Part shown: positions 6,009 through 6,147 of the stretch, one piece after another
Layout: the number at the start of each line of letters is the position of its first letter
How positions within the stretch are numbered: the first letter of the stretch is position 1
Source: DATLXH01 sp035576005
GTDB lineage: Bacteria; Acidobacteriota; Thermoanaerobaculia; Gp7-AA8
DNA length: 6,147 nt
NCBI GenBank assembly: GCA_035576005.1
Contig: DATLXH010000061.1
Location: 1 to 6,147, forward strand
Reading direction: 5' to 3'
Notes under the pieces: model-generated
The model's database searches: none
Told to the model about the DNA's origin: nothing
Seen by the model: only the letters and a program-made list of their open reading frames with translations
Made by a program: the position numbers and the translations under genes

Positions 6009-6147
6009 TAGCCCGCATTTCTCACAGACCTTCGCCGCGAGACGACGGATAGCGGCCTGTCTGCTTCGTTGCACGGCAATTTCGCTCCTTGACATAGTGT
6101 CGACTATGCCTTCGTCGCAAAATCGCCGTGCGCCTCGCATCCAAGCC
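6009..6147 (-). repeat. Structured element with long interrupted stem, possibly RNA-level
   Basis: GCACGGCAATTT (6071-6082) and AAATCGCCGTGC (6120-6131) form a 12-base inverted repeat with one mismatch. Inside it are pyrimidine-rich internal loops (6083-6092 and 6109-6119) and an inner perfect stem CATAGT (6093-6098)/ACTATG (6103-6108) with a 4-base loop. On a minus-strand RNA the single mismatch becomes a G-U pair, while on a plus-strand RNA it is A-C, so the minus strand is favoured. A minus-strand frame stays open across the element to the window edge but shows no recognisable protein. The composition (GATGCGAGGCGC at one end, GAAATGCGGGCTA at the other on the minus strand) reminds me of dispersed intergenic repeats in Deltaproteobacteria-like genomes. 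The element may continue past the window. Confidence 0.4.

Noticed and set aside
5919..6140. 73-residue minus-strand frame with a CEKCG motif, possibly a small zinc-binding protein
   Set aside because: It spans two different repeat elements and ends in the dispersed-repeat peptide VILSECEGSQ; the frame is open to the window edge, so a real partial gene cannot be fully excluded.

Overview
The window looks like a chromosomal segment from a moderately GC-rich Gram-negative bacterium. My best guess is Acidobacteriota or a close neighbour. The grounds are a very long secreted protein made only of carboxypeptidase-regulatory-like repeats, and intergenic DNA crowded with palindromic repeats. No rRNA, tRNA or phylogenetic marker is present, so the assignment is an inference.

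Left part (1-486): the window opens inside the 3' end of a group II intron on the + strand, with a recognisable domain V, a domain VI with a bulged branch-point A, and a 3' end at about 126. About 200 bases of palindromic filler follow. A second, same-orientation stretch (about 333-447) resembles the 5' domain I of a group II intron but has no catalytic part or reverse transcriptase behind it, so it may be a relic.

Middle part (487-5451): two intact, divergently transcribed genes share a 138-base intergenic region. The minus-strand gene (487-1350) encodes a TIGR02757/DUF2400 protein, a distant relative of the endonuclease III (HhH-GPD) DNA glycosylases, with a C-terminal four-cysteine motif. 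The plus-strand gene (1489-5451) encodes a 1320-residue exported protein of about 15 tandem beta-sandwich repeats with no enzyme domain, no TonB barrel and no cysteine after the signal peptide. Nothing links the two genes functionally beyond their possible shared promoter region.

Right part (5452-6147): no intact gene is seen. It starts with a short convergent minus-strand coding remnant that runs into a pair of inverted three-hairpin palindromic modules. A copy of a common dispersed short repeat follows, then a structured element of about 140 bases whose long stem pairs better as a minus-strand RNA. The window is therefore two ordinary chromosomal genes bracketed by repeat-rich, intron-scarred intergenic DNA. 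The least explained pieces are the inverted module pair and the terminal structured element. I see no defence system, CRISPR array or biosynthetic cluster.
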